Positions 1 to 9,077 of a stretch of DNA of 64,000 nucleotides are shown piece after piece. Both the position numbers and the translations under genes were made by a program. How positions within the stretch are numbered: position 1 is the stretch's first letter; each line of letters starts with the position of its first letter. Source of the DNA: Aquiflexum balticum DSM 16537 (GTDB lineage Bacteria; Bacteroidota; Bacteroidia; Cytophagales; Cyclobacteriaceae); contig NZ_LT838813.1 of assembly GCF_900176595.1 (NCBI RefSeq), positions 4,606,001-4,670,000 of the forward strand, read 5' to 3'. The notes below the pieces were generated by a model. The model worked only from the letters and a program-made list of their open reading frames with translations, was not told where the DNA came from and searched no databases.

Positions 1-181
1 AAAGATTTTTTTCCAGATCGATCAATCCATTGAGATCTGAGGACTTTCCTGTAAACTCACTTAAAGATGCTTTGGAAAGAAATTCAACATTTCCTTTTTC
101 GGTTTTAAAAGATTGGGCATGGGTTTTCCCAAAAACAGTCAAAACTATAAAAATCGAAAATGAAATCAGCCAACGTCCCAT
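1..181 (-). CDS. YceI-family protein (N-terminal part, cut by window edge)
   Basis: Reading the minus strand from the ATG at 181 gives a signal peptide (MGRWLISFSIFIVLTVF...THA) followed by a segment containing VEFLSKASLSEFTG and DLNGLIDLEKN. These match the start of YceI-like lipocalin-fold proteins, which bind isoprenoid-type lipids in the periplasm. The gene runs off the left end, so only about 60 codons are visible. Its ATG shares one base with the TGA of the upstream Rieske gene (TGATG), which suggests translational coupling. The family call rests on the N-terminal 60 residues only. Confidence 0.7.
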   Translation of the reverse strand, partial: MGRWLISFSIFIVLTVFGKTHAQSFKTEKGNVEFLSKASLSEFTGKSSDLNGLIDLEKNL

Positions 182-684
182 CAGCTCAGATCCACTGTCA
201 GGACATTATTGCTCACCGAAGCAGGATAAGTTCTCAAAGGCTGTGTTGCAGGTCCATTGACCACTGAACCATTGGTATTGAATCTTGAACCATGACAGGT
301 ACAAGTGAACACATTATTATTGAAAGTCCAGTTTCTATCACATTGGGTGTGCGTACAAACAGAAGTAAGCGCATTGTAATTGTTATTGCCCAGATTTACA
401 ATCAACACCCTTGCGGAAGTGACCAAGGTCCAGCCACCTGCAGCCGCAAGCGCAGAGGCAACTGCCAAGTCTACCGTTATAGCATTTGGAGACACGGTTA
501 TTCCTGAGTTATTGGCGGGCGGATTATTTGATCCCCCGGTATTTGGGTCAGGATCATCTGTGGAGCAGCTGGTAAAAAATGCTACTCCGAACATGGACAT
601 GACTGCCATAGAACCGGATTTTTTGAGGAAATCTCTTCTGGCTTCAGAAAGCGATCCTGATTTGATGTTGGTTGTTGTTTTCAT
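181..684 (-). CDS. Rieske [2Fe-2S] lipoprotein with Tat-like signal
   Basis: The 167-residue product carries both Rieske cluster boxes: C110-T-H112 in SVCTHTQC, and C128-x-x-H131 in CTCHGSRF. These ligate a [2Fe-2S] centre through two Cys and two His. The N-terminus has a twin-arginine signature (ARRDFLKK, R16-R17), then a hydrophobic stretch and a lipobox-like FFTSC with Cys40. Export folded by Tat and lipid anchoring are therefore likely. A Ser/Pro/Asn-rich linker separates the anchor from the domain. It lacks the membrane helix of bc1-type Rieske subunits, so it is probably a small soluble electron carrier. It is coupled to the downstream YceI gene by a 1-base overlap. The partner and exact redox role are unknown. 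Confidence 0.85.
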   Translation of the reverse strand: MKTTTNIKSGSLSEARRDFLKKSGSMAVMSMFGVAFFTSCSTDDPDPNTGGSNNPPANNSGITVSPNAITVDLAVASALAAAGGWTLVTSARVLIVNLGNNNYNALTSVCTHTQCDRNWTFNNNVFTCTCHGSRFNTNGSVVNGPATQPLRTYPASVSNNVLTVDLS

Positions 685-838
685 AATTTGACATACAGTT
701 TAGATAAAGTGGTTGGATTTCAAAATTTTCAAATCACAGAAAAGTAACAGACATTTTACTGGTTTGTTTTAAAGTCTATTTAATTTTAAAAAACAATCCT
801 CAAACTTAATGCTAAAAAAAAATCAAGTATGCAATTGG

Positions 839-1387
839 TTAAAATTTTTTTCGATTCAATATTTCACTTAAAATAACAGCGTCTTTGATGGTTGCCGGAT
901 TACTTAGCATTTCAGCATAGCGGCTTTTTGTTTCTGTAGTTGTGAATCTTTCGGATTTAAGATTTGACTTGATACCTTCTACAGATGCCGTTAGACTCAC
1001 CTGTTCATCCAATGTTTTCATTTTGGGTTTTACTATTTCGGCACCTGTTCCTTCATAATCCCCATAGGCTTTGGAACGGGGCCTGTCTCCTCTCATGATA
1101 TCTCTTTGAGGTTCGAATTCTCTTGATACAGGCGACTGGCTTGGAATAGGTTTGGTTTGGGCAGATGTCCCTTGGCCCGTTTGGGGAAGTGTTTTTTCCC
1201 TTTGTTGTTGTCCCGACCTGATTTCTTTCAATAGATCTTCAAATGAAACCGGTTTTCTTTCAGGTTGATTATCAGAAGGCAAATTATCCGGACCCTCTAA
1301 GTCTTGTGGCTTTTGTCCTTTTTTGACAGCTGTGTATATAAAGTAGATAATGATTGCGATTATATATATAATATTGCCTGCGTCCAC
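839..1387 (-). CDS. hypothetical protein with one N-terminal membrane segment
   Basis: The product is 182 residues. Residues 5-20 (NIIYIIAIIIYFIYTA) form one hydrophobic segment, followed by a long polar, Pro/Gln/Lys-rich region that is probably disordered. The C-terminus ends in a helical stretch, KDAVILSEILNRKKF, of a kind seen in many Bacteroidetes proteins of unknown function. It likely sits in the inner membrane with a cytoplasmic tail. It is divergent from smc, with a 259-base gap. No enzymatic motif is visible and I cannot assign a function. Confidence 0.65.
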   Translation of the reverse strand: MDAGNIIYIIAIIIYFIYTAVKKGQKPQDLEGPDNLPSDNQPERKPVSFEDLLKEIRSGQQQREKTLPQTGQGTSAQTKPIPSQSPVSREFEPQRDIMRGDRPRSKAYGDYEGTGAEIVKPKMKTLDEQVSLTASVEGIKSNLKSERFTTTETKSRYAEMLSNPATIKDAVILSEILNRKKF

Positions 1388-1512
1388 GGTATGTTTATTT
1401 TTACGATTCCAATATAGGTAAAAATAGTGATTTTAGATTTTAGAATGTAGATTTTAGATTTAGAAAAGCACGTTCTGAATGACAAAGCCCTTGTCTCAAC
1501 TCAAGGCCCATC

Positions 1513-1563
1513 TTTGTACTTGGTACATGGTACTTGGTTCATTGTACTTGGTACTTGGTACAC
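1513..1563. repeat. GTAC-rich short repeat
   Basis: A run of GTACTTGGTAC / GTACATGGTAC units lies between the hypothetical gene and smc. The same unit reappears, partly inverted, near 34347-34375 and 34494-34521 beside the permease cluster, so this is a dispersed intergenic repeat. Confidence 0.6.
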
Positions 1564-1588
1564 TCTCCCCTCAAACTTCCCTCCATCC

Positions 1589-1618
1589 TTGCTTAATTTG
1601 CGAATTAAAGTAATTTTG
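1589..1618 (+). promoter_or_regulatory. putative Bacteroidetes-type promoter of smc
   Basis: TTG at 1589-1591, a 19-base spacer and TAATTTTG at 1611-1618 match the -33/-7 promoter pattern known for Bacteroidetes primary sigma factor (TTG, about 19 bases, TAnnTTTG). It lies 28 bases before the smc start codon. This is a pattern match only. Confidence 0.45.
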
Positions 1619-1646
1619 TCTGGTAATCATTTTCAACCATTACAGG

Positions 1647-4600
1647 ATGCTGCTGAGTAAGCTGGAGATTAAAGGATTTAAAAGTTTTGGTGACCGCATG
1701 GTCATTCATTTTGACAAGGGAATTACAGGTGTGGTTGGTCCAAACGGCTGTGGAAAATCCAATGTGGTAGATGCTATACGTTGGGTTTTGGGCGAACAAA
1801 AATCCCGGATGCTCCGATCTGACAAAATGGAAAATGTGATCTTCAACGGCACAAAAAACCGAAAACCCACCAATTTGGCGGAAGTTTCCCTGACTTTTGA
1901 GAATACTAAAAATCTTCTTCCCACAGAATACACCCATGTGACTATTACCCGCAGGTATTACAGGAGTGGAGAAAGTGAATATTTACTGAATGGGGTTACC
2001 TGCAGGCTGAAGGATATTACCAATCTTTTTATGGATACCGGAATAAATTCCAATAGCTATGCCATCATAGAGTTGAAAATGATCGATGAGTTGCTCAATG
2101 ACAAAAACAATTCACGGCGGGATTTATTCGAAGAAGCTGCAGGGATTTCTAAGTTTAAAAGCCGAAAAAAAGAGACCTTGCGTAAGTTGGAAGATACAGA
2201 TGCAGATTTGGAGCGTGTGGAAGATGTACTTTTTGAAATAGAGAAAAATCTTAAAAGTCTTGAAAAACAGGCCAGACAAACGGCTAAATATTTTGAAATC
2301 AAGCAGGAGTATAAAGAAGTCAGCATCAATCTGGCCAAGAAATCTGTCCAAAAGCACAGTGATTCCCTGATTTCAATCCATAAAAAAATCCAGGAAGAGT
2401 CAGATCAAAAGCTGGCGGTCAATGCAAAAATTGCAGATAAAGAGTCATTTTTGGAACAAACCAAGGCAGAATTGATCCTGAAAGAAAAGCTCCTTTCATC
2501 ACGCCAAAAGTCACTCAATGAACATGTCAATAAAATCCGACAGTTTGAAAGCGATAAGAAAATCAAAAATGAAAGACTGAGGTTTTTGGAAGACAGGTCC
2601 CAAAAACTCAGGGAACAGATAGACACTGACCGTAAATCCAATGACAGGGCCGGTTTCAGTATACGTTCACTGGAACAGGAAAAGGAAACTGCGGCCAAAT
2701 TATTGGCAGAAAAAGAATTTACTGTTGAGGAATTGCGGCGGGATTATGAAGCTCAAAAATTTCAACAATCGGCTACCCAAGAAAAACAGAAGGTACTTTC
2801 CAGAGACTTTTCTTTATCCAAAGACAAGGTTTACCAGCTTTCAAAAGATCAGGAAATCAAGCAGATACAACTTTCAACTCTAAAACAGGAGTTGGAAAAG
2901 ACTGCTTCTGATGATAACAATCAGGAAGCAAGTCTGTTGGATTTTGAAGACAAGTTGGTCACACTTCGGGATGAATTGGAGAAAAAAACCAGAGAACTCA
3001 GCCTTTTAAAAGCAAAAGAAGAAGACCAGTTACAAAAAATTGAAGAAACCAACCGAATCATTGAGATGATTCGAGAGGAAGTCACCCAAACTTCCAGAAA
3101 ACTTGATGCAAAGCAAAATGAATTCAACCTAACAAAATCATTGGTTGAAAATCTGGAAGGCTTTCCCGAGGCTATCAAATTCCTGAAGAAAAATTCCGAT
3201 TGGGGTAAAAACACCCCTTTACTTTCAGACATCTTAACCACGGAAGAAAGGTTTAGGGTAACTATAGAAAACTACCTGGAAACCTACATGAATTATTATG
3301 TAGTGGAGACCGAGTTGCAGGCCATCACTGCGGTCAACTTACTGAGTGATTCCGCAAAAGGAAAAGCAAATTTCTTTGTATTGGAACATTTCAACAGCTT
3401 TCATCCCAGTCAAACCAAACTTTTTTCGAATGCCATTCCCGCGACTGAAATCATAGAATATGATGAAAAATATTCCAAACTGATTGGTTATATTTTGGAT
3501 GGTGTCTATATCGTCAAGGGGGAATATCAGGATTTTCCGCAAGATTCATCAGCTGTTTTCATCACAGAAAGTGGAAAATTCACCAAAAGAAAATTCAGTA
3601 TTTCGGGAGGATCTGTAGGGCTTTTTGAAGGAAAAAGGATTGGTCGTGCAAAAAATCTCGAAAAACTTGAAAAAGAAATCAAAGAACTGAATAAAAAAGT
3701 TTCGGCTACCCGCTCAAACCTTGACGGAAAAATCAGTGATCTACTCAAGCGCAAAGAAGTAAGTTACAAAGCATCGATAGAAAAATCTCAGCAGGAATTC
3801 AATGAATTGAATCAGGAATTTGTCTCTGTCCGTACCAAAAAAGAACAACTCAGCGAACTTCTCTCTTCCAATGCCAATAAGCGGGAAGACATCCTGGAAA
3901 GAATAGAATCCTTGCAGGATAGTCTTGAAATGATCGGACCGGATCTTGAAAGAGAAAAATTGCTTTTCGGATCAATAGAGGAGGAATTGGAAATTGTCAA
4001 TGAACAACTTCAATCGGAAAGTGAAAGTCTGACTTTGAAGTCCACTGCTTTCAATCAAGAGAACATACTTTTTCATCAGCTTTTAAACAGGGTCAACAGT
4101 CTCAGTCAAGAAGTCGAGTTTAAGCAATCTGCATTCATAAGCAGCAAAGAAAGAATTGAAAAATCACAACAGGAACAAAGCAGTATCGATCAGGAAATCA
4201 GGGGTTTATTGGATAACAATGAAATCAAAGACGATGAATTGATTGAGCTTTATGCAGAAAAAGAAGGAATTGAAAAAGGGGTGAATGAGGCTGAAAAAGA
4301 TTACTATGCCTGTAGGGGAGAAATCGATGATACCGACAAACAAATCAGGGAACTTCAGAAATCCAAAGAAAGTATCGATACCCTGATTCAGGAATTACAG
4401 CAGTCGCTGAATGATGTCAAACTAAAACTGGCCAGTCTCAAAGAAAGACTGAGTGTGGAGTTCGAAATAGATTTGGATACGCTGATGGAAGAAAATCCTG
4501 AGTTGGATGAATCCTATCTGGAAATGTCCGAATCCGACATGAGGGAAATTGTACAAAAGGCCAAAGACAGGTTGGAAAAAATCGGCCCTATCAATCCCAT

Positions 4601-5186
4601 GGCTATGGAAGCCTATGATGAGATCAAGCAAAGACATACTTTTATTACAGAGCAGAAGGAAGATCTTGTCAAGGCAAAAAATTCATTGGTAGAAACCATC
4701 AAAGAAATAGATCAGGTGGCCAAAGAAACTTTCCTGGACTCTTTTGGGAAAATCAAAGAAAATTTCATCAAGGTATTCAGATCTCTATTCACCAATGAAG
4801 ATCAATGCGATCTGTTGTTGGTGGATCCTGAGAATCCACTGGAAAGCTCCATTGAAATCATAGCAAAACCCAAAGGGAAGCGTCCTTTGACCATCAACCA
4901 ACTTTCTGGTGGAGAAAAAACATTAACAGCCACCTCCCTGCTTTTTGCCATTTACCTTTTGAAGCCAGCTCCTTTCTGTATTTTTGATGAGGTAGATGCG
5001 CCTTTGGACGATGCCAATATCGATAAGTTCAACAATATCATTCACACCTTTTCAAAAGAATCCCAATTTATCATCGTGACTCACAACAAGCGCACCATGG
5101 CAAGTACTGATATCATCTACGGCATCACCATGATAGAGGCCGGAGTTTCGAGGGTAGTTCCAGTGGATTTGAGGGAGTTGGCTTAG
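1647..5186 (+). CDS. smc: chromosome segregation protein SMC
   Basis: The 1179-residue product has the full SMC architecture. The N-terminal ATPase half carries Walker A GPNGCGKSN at 31-39. A long coiled coil (about 170-500) follows. The hinge spans roughly 505-660 and ends in the glycine-rich ISGGSVGLFEG. A second coiled coil runs from about 670 to 1000. The C-terminal ATPase half carries the signature LSGGEKTLTA near 1086 and Walker B FCIFDEVDAPLDD near 1109. Length is normal for bacterial SMC. With ScpA and ScpB (not in this window) it compacts and separates chromosomes in an ATP-dependent way. A typical promoter lies just upstream. It appears monocistronic. Confidence 0.97.
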   Translation: MLLSKLEIKGFKSFGDRMVIHFDKGITGVVGPNGCGKSNVVDAIRWVLGEQKSRMLRSDKMENVIFNGTKNRKPTNLAEVSLTFENTKNLLPTEYTHVTITRRYYRSGESEYLLNGVTCRLKDITNLFMDTGINSNSYAIIELKMIDELLNDKNNSRRDLFEEAAGISKFKSRKKETLRKLEDTDADLERVEDVLFEIEKNLKSLEKQARQTAKYFEIKQEYKEVSINLAKKSVQKHSDSLISIHKKIQEESDQKLAVNAKIADKESFLEQTKAELILKEKLLSSRQKSLNEHVNKIRQFESDKKIKNERLRFLEDRSQKLREQIDTDRKSNDRAGFSIRSLEQEKETAAKLLAEKEFTVEELRRDYEAQKFQQSATQEKQKVLSRDFSLSKDKVYQLSKDQEIKQIQLSTLKQELEKTASDDNNQEASLLDFEDKLVTLRDELEKKTRELSLLKAKEEDQLQKIEETNRIIEMIREEVTQTSRKLDAKQNEFNLTKSLVENLEGFPEAIKFLKKNSDWGKNTPLLSDILTTEERFRVTIENYLETYMNYYVVETELQAITAVNLLSDSAKGKANFFVLEHFNSFHPSQTKLFSNAIPATEIIEYDEKYSKLIGYILDGVYIVKGEYQDFPQDSSAVFITESGKFTKRKFSISGGSVGLFEGKRIGRAKNLEKLEKEIKELNKKVSATRSNLDGKISDLLKRKEVSYKASIEKSQQEFNELNQEFVSVRTKKEQLSELLSSNANKREDILERIESLQDSLEMIGPDLEREKLLFGSIEEELEIVNEQLQSESESLTLKSTAFNQENILFHQLLNRVNSLSQEVEFKQSAFISSKERIEKSQQEQSSIDQEIRGLLDNNEIKDDELIELYAEKEGIEKGVNEAEKDYYACRGEIDDTDKQIRELQKSKESIDTLIQELQQSLNDVKLKLASLKERLSVEFEIDLDTLMEENPELDESYLEMSESDMREIVQKAKDRLEKIGPINPMAMEAYDEIKQRHTFITEQKEDLVKAKNSLVETIKEIDQVAKETFLDSFGKIKENFIKVFRSLFTNEDQCDLLLVDPENPLESSIEIIAKPKGKRPLTINQLSGGEKTLTATSLLFAIYLLKPAPFCIFDEVDAPLDDANIDKFNNIIHTFSKESQFIIVTHNKRTMASTDIIYGITMIEAGVSRVVPVDLRELA

Positions 5187-5255
5187 GGTGATTTGTGCCA
5201 TGACTGATAGGATTTATGCAATGACTTTGAGTCATGAATTGAATAACCTTTGAAC

Positions 5256-5392
5256 TTGATAACGTTCAAGCATATGGCTTGTGGTGGCTTCCGAAGCGAA
5301 ATTCTTTCTTTCAAAGTTAATCTCCATTAGAAGTCAAAGCCCGAATTTACGATAATCCCGCCATAAGCTATATGCGCTGTTGGGCAACGTTT
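5256..5392. repeat. attC-like inverted repeat downstream of DUF4259-like gene
   Basis: On the minus strand, immediately after the DUF4259-like stop codon, the sequence AACGTTGCCCAAC is followed by GCATATAGCTTATGGCGG. About 75 bases further on, the complement of AACGTTCAAGCATATGG appears, so the ends can fold back on each other. Arms GCATATaGCTTaTGGcGG and GCATATgGCTTgTGGtGG agree at 15 of 18 positions. GCCCAAC fits the RYYYAAC box of integron recombination sites. The opposite-end GTTRRRY box is imperfect. Confidence 0.45.
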
Positions 5393-5397
5393 TCTTT

Positions 5398-6249
5398 TTA
5401 TAATTTCCACCATTTCTTTTTCTTGGTCAAATCAGTTATCGGGAATGATTTTGTCTCTCCGTGAACCTTTTCATATTCAAATTGAGCTGTCAATGGTTCG
5501 ATTATGTGTTGCCATCCACCTGAAAAACTTGCTCTAATTTCACTCCCGTTAGGTGTGTAGTTTTTGTCTACTTGAATTTTTCCAATTGTCTCAAAAAGCT
5601 CAGAGTATTCCTTTTTATATCTCTCGGGTAAATACCAAGTGACTTTTGGTTGGTTTTCCCAATTTCCGAAAGTCGCAACAAGAACTTTAGCATTTTCAAA
5701 ATCTTTTATTGTTGGTTTGTCCGCTTGATTTATTCTTGTTGTGACAATTAAATTGTAACCAAATCCTGTTCGTTTGTCGGCTTCTAATACTACGGCACCA
5801 CCATAATTACCATTTGGAAGTTTAAAAGTCAGGCAAATACCTTTTTCAAAAATTGAGTTTTTTATACTCTTCTTTTTTCTGGCTTTGGCTTTTGGCCTTT
5901 CCAAGCTAATTTTTTCCAAGAATTTATCTAGAGCAATTTTGCGTTTTTTGATTTCCGATTCGTCAGCATCAAGTTCTCGCCATACTTCAAGATCTTGTCC
6001 GCTTTCGATAATTGATTTGACCTTTTGAAAAATCTCTTGTTCAAGACTTTTTGTTTCCCATTGTGCTAATGCAAGCACGAACCAGAAGTTATTATGACCG
6101 TCAGGATTATTGAATAGCTCTTTGTTATTTTCAATCAGCTTTTTAGCAATAGCAGCAGGTTCTTGTCCTTCGTTGTATAATTCGAAGAAGTCAGCATAAA
6201 TATCGCTTGAAGTATCGTTGCTCTTTATTGCTGTTCCCCAAGTTCCCAT
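5398..6249 (-). CDS. DUF4259-like protein in a cassette-like setting
   Basis: The 283-residue product begins MGTWGTAIKSND, the hallmark start of DUF4259-like proteins (MGxWG..). An alpha-helical N-terminal half is followed by a basic linker (KAKARKKK, near 122-129) and a beta-rich C-terminal half. No signal peptide or membrane segment is visible, so it is probably cytoplasmic. Its function is unknown. The gene lies alone on the minus strand and is tightly bounded by palindromic sequences with GTTGGGCAAC / GTTGCCCAAC boxes on both sides. This resembles a promoterless mobile gene cassette. The family assignment is from recall of its N-terminal motif. Confidence 0.7.
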   Translation of the reverse strand: MGTWGTAIKSNDTSSDIYADFFELYNEGQEPAAIAKKLIENNKELFNNPDGHNNFWFVLALAQWETKSLEQEIFQKVKSIIESGQDLEVWRELDADESEIKKRKIALDKFLEKISLERPKAKARKKKSIKNSIFEKGICLTFKLPNGNYGGAVVLEADKRTGFGYNLIVTTRINQADKPTIKDFENAKVLVATFGNWENQPKVTWYLPERYKKEYSELFETIGKIQVDKNYTPNGSEIRASFSGGWQHIIEPLTAQFEYEKVHGETKSFPITDLTKKKKWWKL

Positions 6250-6273
6250 TGATGGATTGCGTCTGTTTTAAAT

Positions 6274-6349
6274 GTTGCCCAACGTTTTGACTTCCGCCAC
6301 TTATGGCGCTAATTATTCATATAAGAACCATTGGCGCCATAAGTGGCGG
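6274..6349. repeat. perfect 16-bp inverted repeat with attC-like box
   Basis: Arms 6294-6309 (CCGCCACTTATGGCGC) and 6334-6349 are perfect inverted complements around a 24-base loop. The box GTTGCCCAACGTTTT at 6274 sits between the hairpin and the start of the DUF4259-like gene. On the minus strand it reads GTTGGGCAAC, which fits GTTRRRY. It mirrors the element at the other end of the gene. Confidence 0.6.
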
Positions 6350-6592
6350 ATATTTTTGGGTTATCTAAAGTAATTAATTTTTTAAAAGTCCAATCTATCT
6401 AATGGACTTTTAATTTGATCAAATACCTTGGTTGTGATATTTGAATATGGCAAAAAGGCTTCAAATATTTTTTCAAAAAATTTTCTTTGTATTTTTTCAG
6501 CTAAAAGTTTAATACTTTATCTTTAGGTCTATTAGTTTAGATTATGTGATTTCTTCTCATTCACCAATATTTTTAACCTACCACAAAAAGCC
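6350..6592. other. AT-rich intergenic region before the TlpA-like gene
   Basis: Together with the hairpin at 6274-6349 this fills the 343-base gap between the divergent DUF4259-like gene and the TlpA-like gene. It is AT-rich, includes the TlpA-like leader, and holds no ORF or further repeat that I can support. A promoter for the downstream gene must lie here, but I see no convincing TTG/TAnnTTTG pair. Confidence 0.5.
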
Positions 6593-8005
6593 ATGAAAAA
6601 ACAAACCTTGTTATCCCTCATTATCCTCTTAGCCTTCTTTTCCTGTTCGGAAAAACAAGAAACTATAAACACAACCATTACCATTGCAGGGAAACTGGAT
6701 AATCATAAAGGACCTGTTATAATAGTGTCACTAGAAGATGAGCTTTCTAAGGACTCCATTCAAAAAGATGGTTCTTTCTTATTGAAATTTGAGTATGGAG
6801 AAACAGAAACCTTTATGGTTCAGAATGATGACTTGAGATTCAGCCTTTACCTAAGTCCAGGTGATAGTATTTATTTGACAGGAGATGCTGAAGAATTTGG
6901 AGTTACTTTCTTGGCTACCGGGGACAAGTCCGAAGAAAATACCTACCTCAGGAAGAAAATCAAATCCATGAATGAAAGTGGATTGAATAATTTTATGGAA
7001 TTGATGGTATTGAAAAAAGATGATTATTTTGTAAAGAAAGACAGTATCCTGAATGTGGTCAAAAGCAATTACACTCAATTGGAAGCCAAAGAAGGTATTG
7101 ACCCGAAATTTTTAGAAATGGAAAATTCATTTTTCATCTATCAGAGCCTGTTTATGGATCAACTTTACCCAACATACCATGCATACGTCAATAAAACTCA
7201 TCCGGACTCAGTTGATTTCCCTATGGAAAAAATCCAGGTTGAAGTGGATAACGTGCCTTTGGACAGAACAGAATTATTGGCGGTCGCACCCTATAAAAAT
7301 ATCCTTGATTCCAGGATACAAAAGTTAACTTCAGCTTTGATGAATGAGGATTCTACTCTTACCTCCTATGAAGAAGCTTCATGGTTGGCCATTGATTCAT
7401 TGTTTAAGAATCCTGTTATGAGAGATCAGTTTAAGTATGAAAATATCAAAATGACCATGGAATACAGAGGGCCAGCACATGTTGAAGAACAATACAATAA
7501 ATTCCTTGCAGAAAATACTACTCCGAAATTTGCGGAGAAACTTGAAAAAATTAAGGAAAAGTGGGAACCAATCAGTCCTGGCAAAGAAGTTCCCGATTTT
7601 TCATTTGTAAACATTGAGGGAAATCCCGTAAAAATGAGCGACCTGAGAGGTAAACTGGTTTACATCGACATATGGGCTACTTGGTGCGGTCCCTGTATCG
7701 CTGAGCACCCTCATTGGGACAAAATGAAAGAGGAATATAAAGACAAACCTGTGGCATTTCTTACTGTGTCTATCGATGACAGCAAAGAACCGTGGGAAAA
7801 AATGGTCAAAAACAAAAAAATGGAAGGTCTCCAATGGTTTGCTGAAAATGCCTGGCAATCTGAACTTGCCCAGTTTTTTATGGTCAATGCCATACCAAGG
7901 TTTTTACTTTTGGATGCAGAAGGTAAAATAATTGACCCTTCCGCAGACCGTCCATCAGGTACAATCAGGGAAACCTTGGACAAACACCTTGAAGGATTAG
8001 TCTAA
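6593..8005 (+). CDS. TlpA-like thioredoxin-fold lipoprotein
   Basis: The 470-residue product starts with a lipoprotein signal (LLAFFSCSEK, lipid-accepting Cys18). A beta-rich N-terminal domain of the DUF4369 kind commonly joined to TlpA in Bacteroidetes follows, then a helical middle. The C-terminal thioredoxin domain (about 330-470) has the redox pair WCGPC with C365 and C368. It probably faces the periplasm and reduces or oxidises protein disulfides or cytochrome c thiols. The conserved cis-Pro region AIPRFLLLD is present. A strong hairpin follows the gene, so it is likely monocistronic. Confidence 0.88.
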   Translation: MKKQTLLSLIILLAFFSCSEKQETINTTITIAGKLDNHKGPVIIVSLEDELSKDSIQKDGSFLLKFEYGETETFMVQNDDLRFSLYLSPGDSIYLTGDAEEFGVTFLATGDKSEENTYLRKKIKSMNESGLNNFMELMVLKKDDYFVKKDSILNVVKSNYTQLEAKEGIDPKFLEMENSFFIYQSLFMDQLYPTYHAYVNKTHPDSVDFPMEKIQVEVDNVPLDRTELLAVAPYKNILDSRIQKLTSALMNEDSTLTSYEEASWLAIDSLFKNPVMRDQFKYENIKMTMEYRGPAHVEEQYNKFLAENTTPKFAEKLEKIKEKWEPISPGKEVPDFSFVNIEGNPVKMSDLRGKLVYIDIWATWCGPCIAEHPHWDKMKEEYKDKPVAFLTVSIDDSKEPWEKMVKNKKMEGLQWFAENAWQSELAQFFMVNAIPRFLLLDAEGKIIDPSADRPSGTIRETLDKHLEGLV

Positions 8006-8011
8006 CATTTT

Positions 8012-8044
8012 GCCCATGCCATGAATCGACTTCATGGCATGGGC
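8012..8044 (+). terminator. terminator-like hairpin after the TlpA-like gene
   Basis: A perfect 14-bp stem (GCCCATGCCATGAA and its complement) encloses a 5-base loop, 6 bases after the TAA of the TlpA-like gene. No T-run follows, so it could instead stabilise or end mRNA in another way. It lies between convergent genes. Confidence 0.55.
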
Positions 8045-8089
8045 ATAAGTTATCGATTGATTTAAATTATTTGGTGTCTATCTTCTGTA

Positions 8090-8880
8090 CTAAGAAGAAA
8101 GATAAATTTTTCCCACCATATACGTTATCGCCTTTCCACTGATTTTTACCCGATTGCCGGACAATTCACAGATCAATTTTCCTCCCCTTTCAGAAAGTTG
8201 AACAGCATTCAGTTTATTCTTATTCAGCTTCTCTGCCCATATCGGTGTCAGTGTGGTATGGGCAGAACCTGTTACCGGATCTTCCGGAACTCCTACCCTG
8301 GGCCAAAAAACCGGGAAACAAAATCTACCTTATCCCCTTTGGCTGTCACAATTACCCCCCTGCATGGAATCTGAGAAATCAATTGAAGGTCAAATTCCAG
8401 ATGTTGGATCTGATCCTCATCAGGAAACAATAAGACATAATCAGTTTTTCCTTTAAATGCCTCAACCGGTTTTTGTAGAAAAGGTGCCAAAAGAAAATTC
8501 TCCATTTCAACCGAAATCACATCGTCTTTGGGGAAATCCAAAGTCAGCATTTCACCATCTTTAGTGACTTTCAAAAGACCTGATCGATGAGAGAAAAACA
8601 ACAATTCATTTCCATCATGCCCCAAATATTTGAAAATTGTATGCGCTGCTGCCAATGTCGCGTGGCCACATAAATCCACTTCTGTGGTAGGTGTAAACCA
8701 TCTCAATGCATATCTATTTCCCTCTTTCACAAAAAAAGCGGTCTCTGAAAGATTGTTTTCCAAGGCAATCTTTTGAAGCAAAGCATCATCCAACCAGTCA
8801 TCCAAAGGCACTACCGCGGCGGGATTACCTTCAAAAACCTGATTGGCAAAAGCGTCTACCTGATAGATTTTAAGTTCCAC
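8090..8880 (-). pseudogene. PhzF-family epimerase/isomerase, frameshifted
   Basis: The first 195 codons give a typical PhzF start: YQVDAFANQVFEGNPAAV, catalytic Glu46 in NNLSETAFF, and DLCGHATLAAAH. The frame stops after SRFFGPG. Shifting by one base there continues the family sequence as RVGVPEDPVTGSAH and on to a stop at 8090. The combined length is about 263 residues, normal for PhzF. The span is one base short of a whole number of codons, so a single base is missing near the TTTTTTGGCCC run. Family members isomerise small-molecule substrates such as DHHA. Either the gene is dead or the base is a sequencing slip. Everything else about it looks intact. Confidence 0.85.
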
Positions 8881-9077
8881 AATTAAGGGGGTTCGGGAAA
8901 GTATAAATTAGTGGGTAAATTTTAGGTTTGGATTGGATATTCAGAGCTCCTCATTCAGAGCAAGCTTTCGAATATAACTATACAGTATGGAAACAAAACT
9001 TTAAATGGAAACCCTTCCTGAAGAATTAAAAGGGATACCTTTCGTAAAACCTTCAGGATGTTGAGCTATTGGGATAG

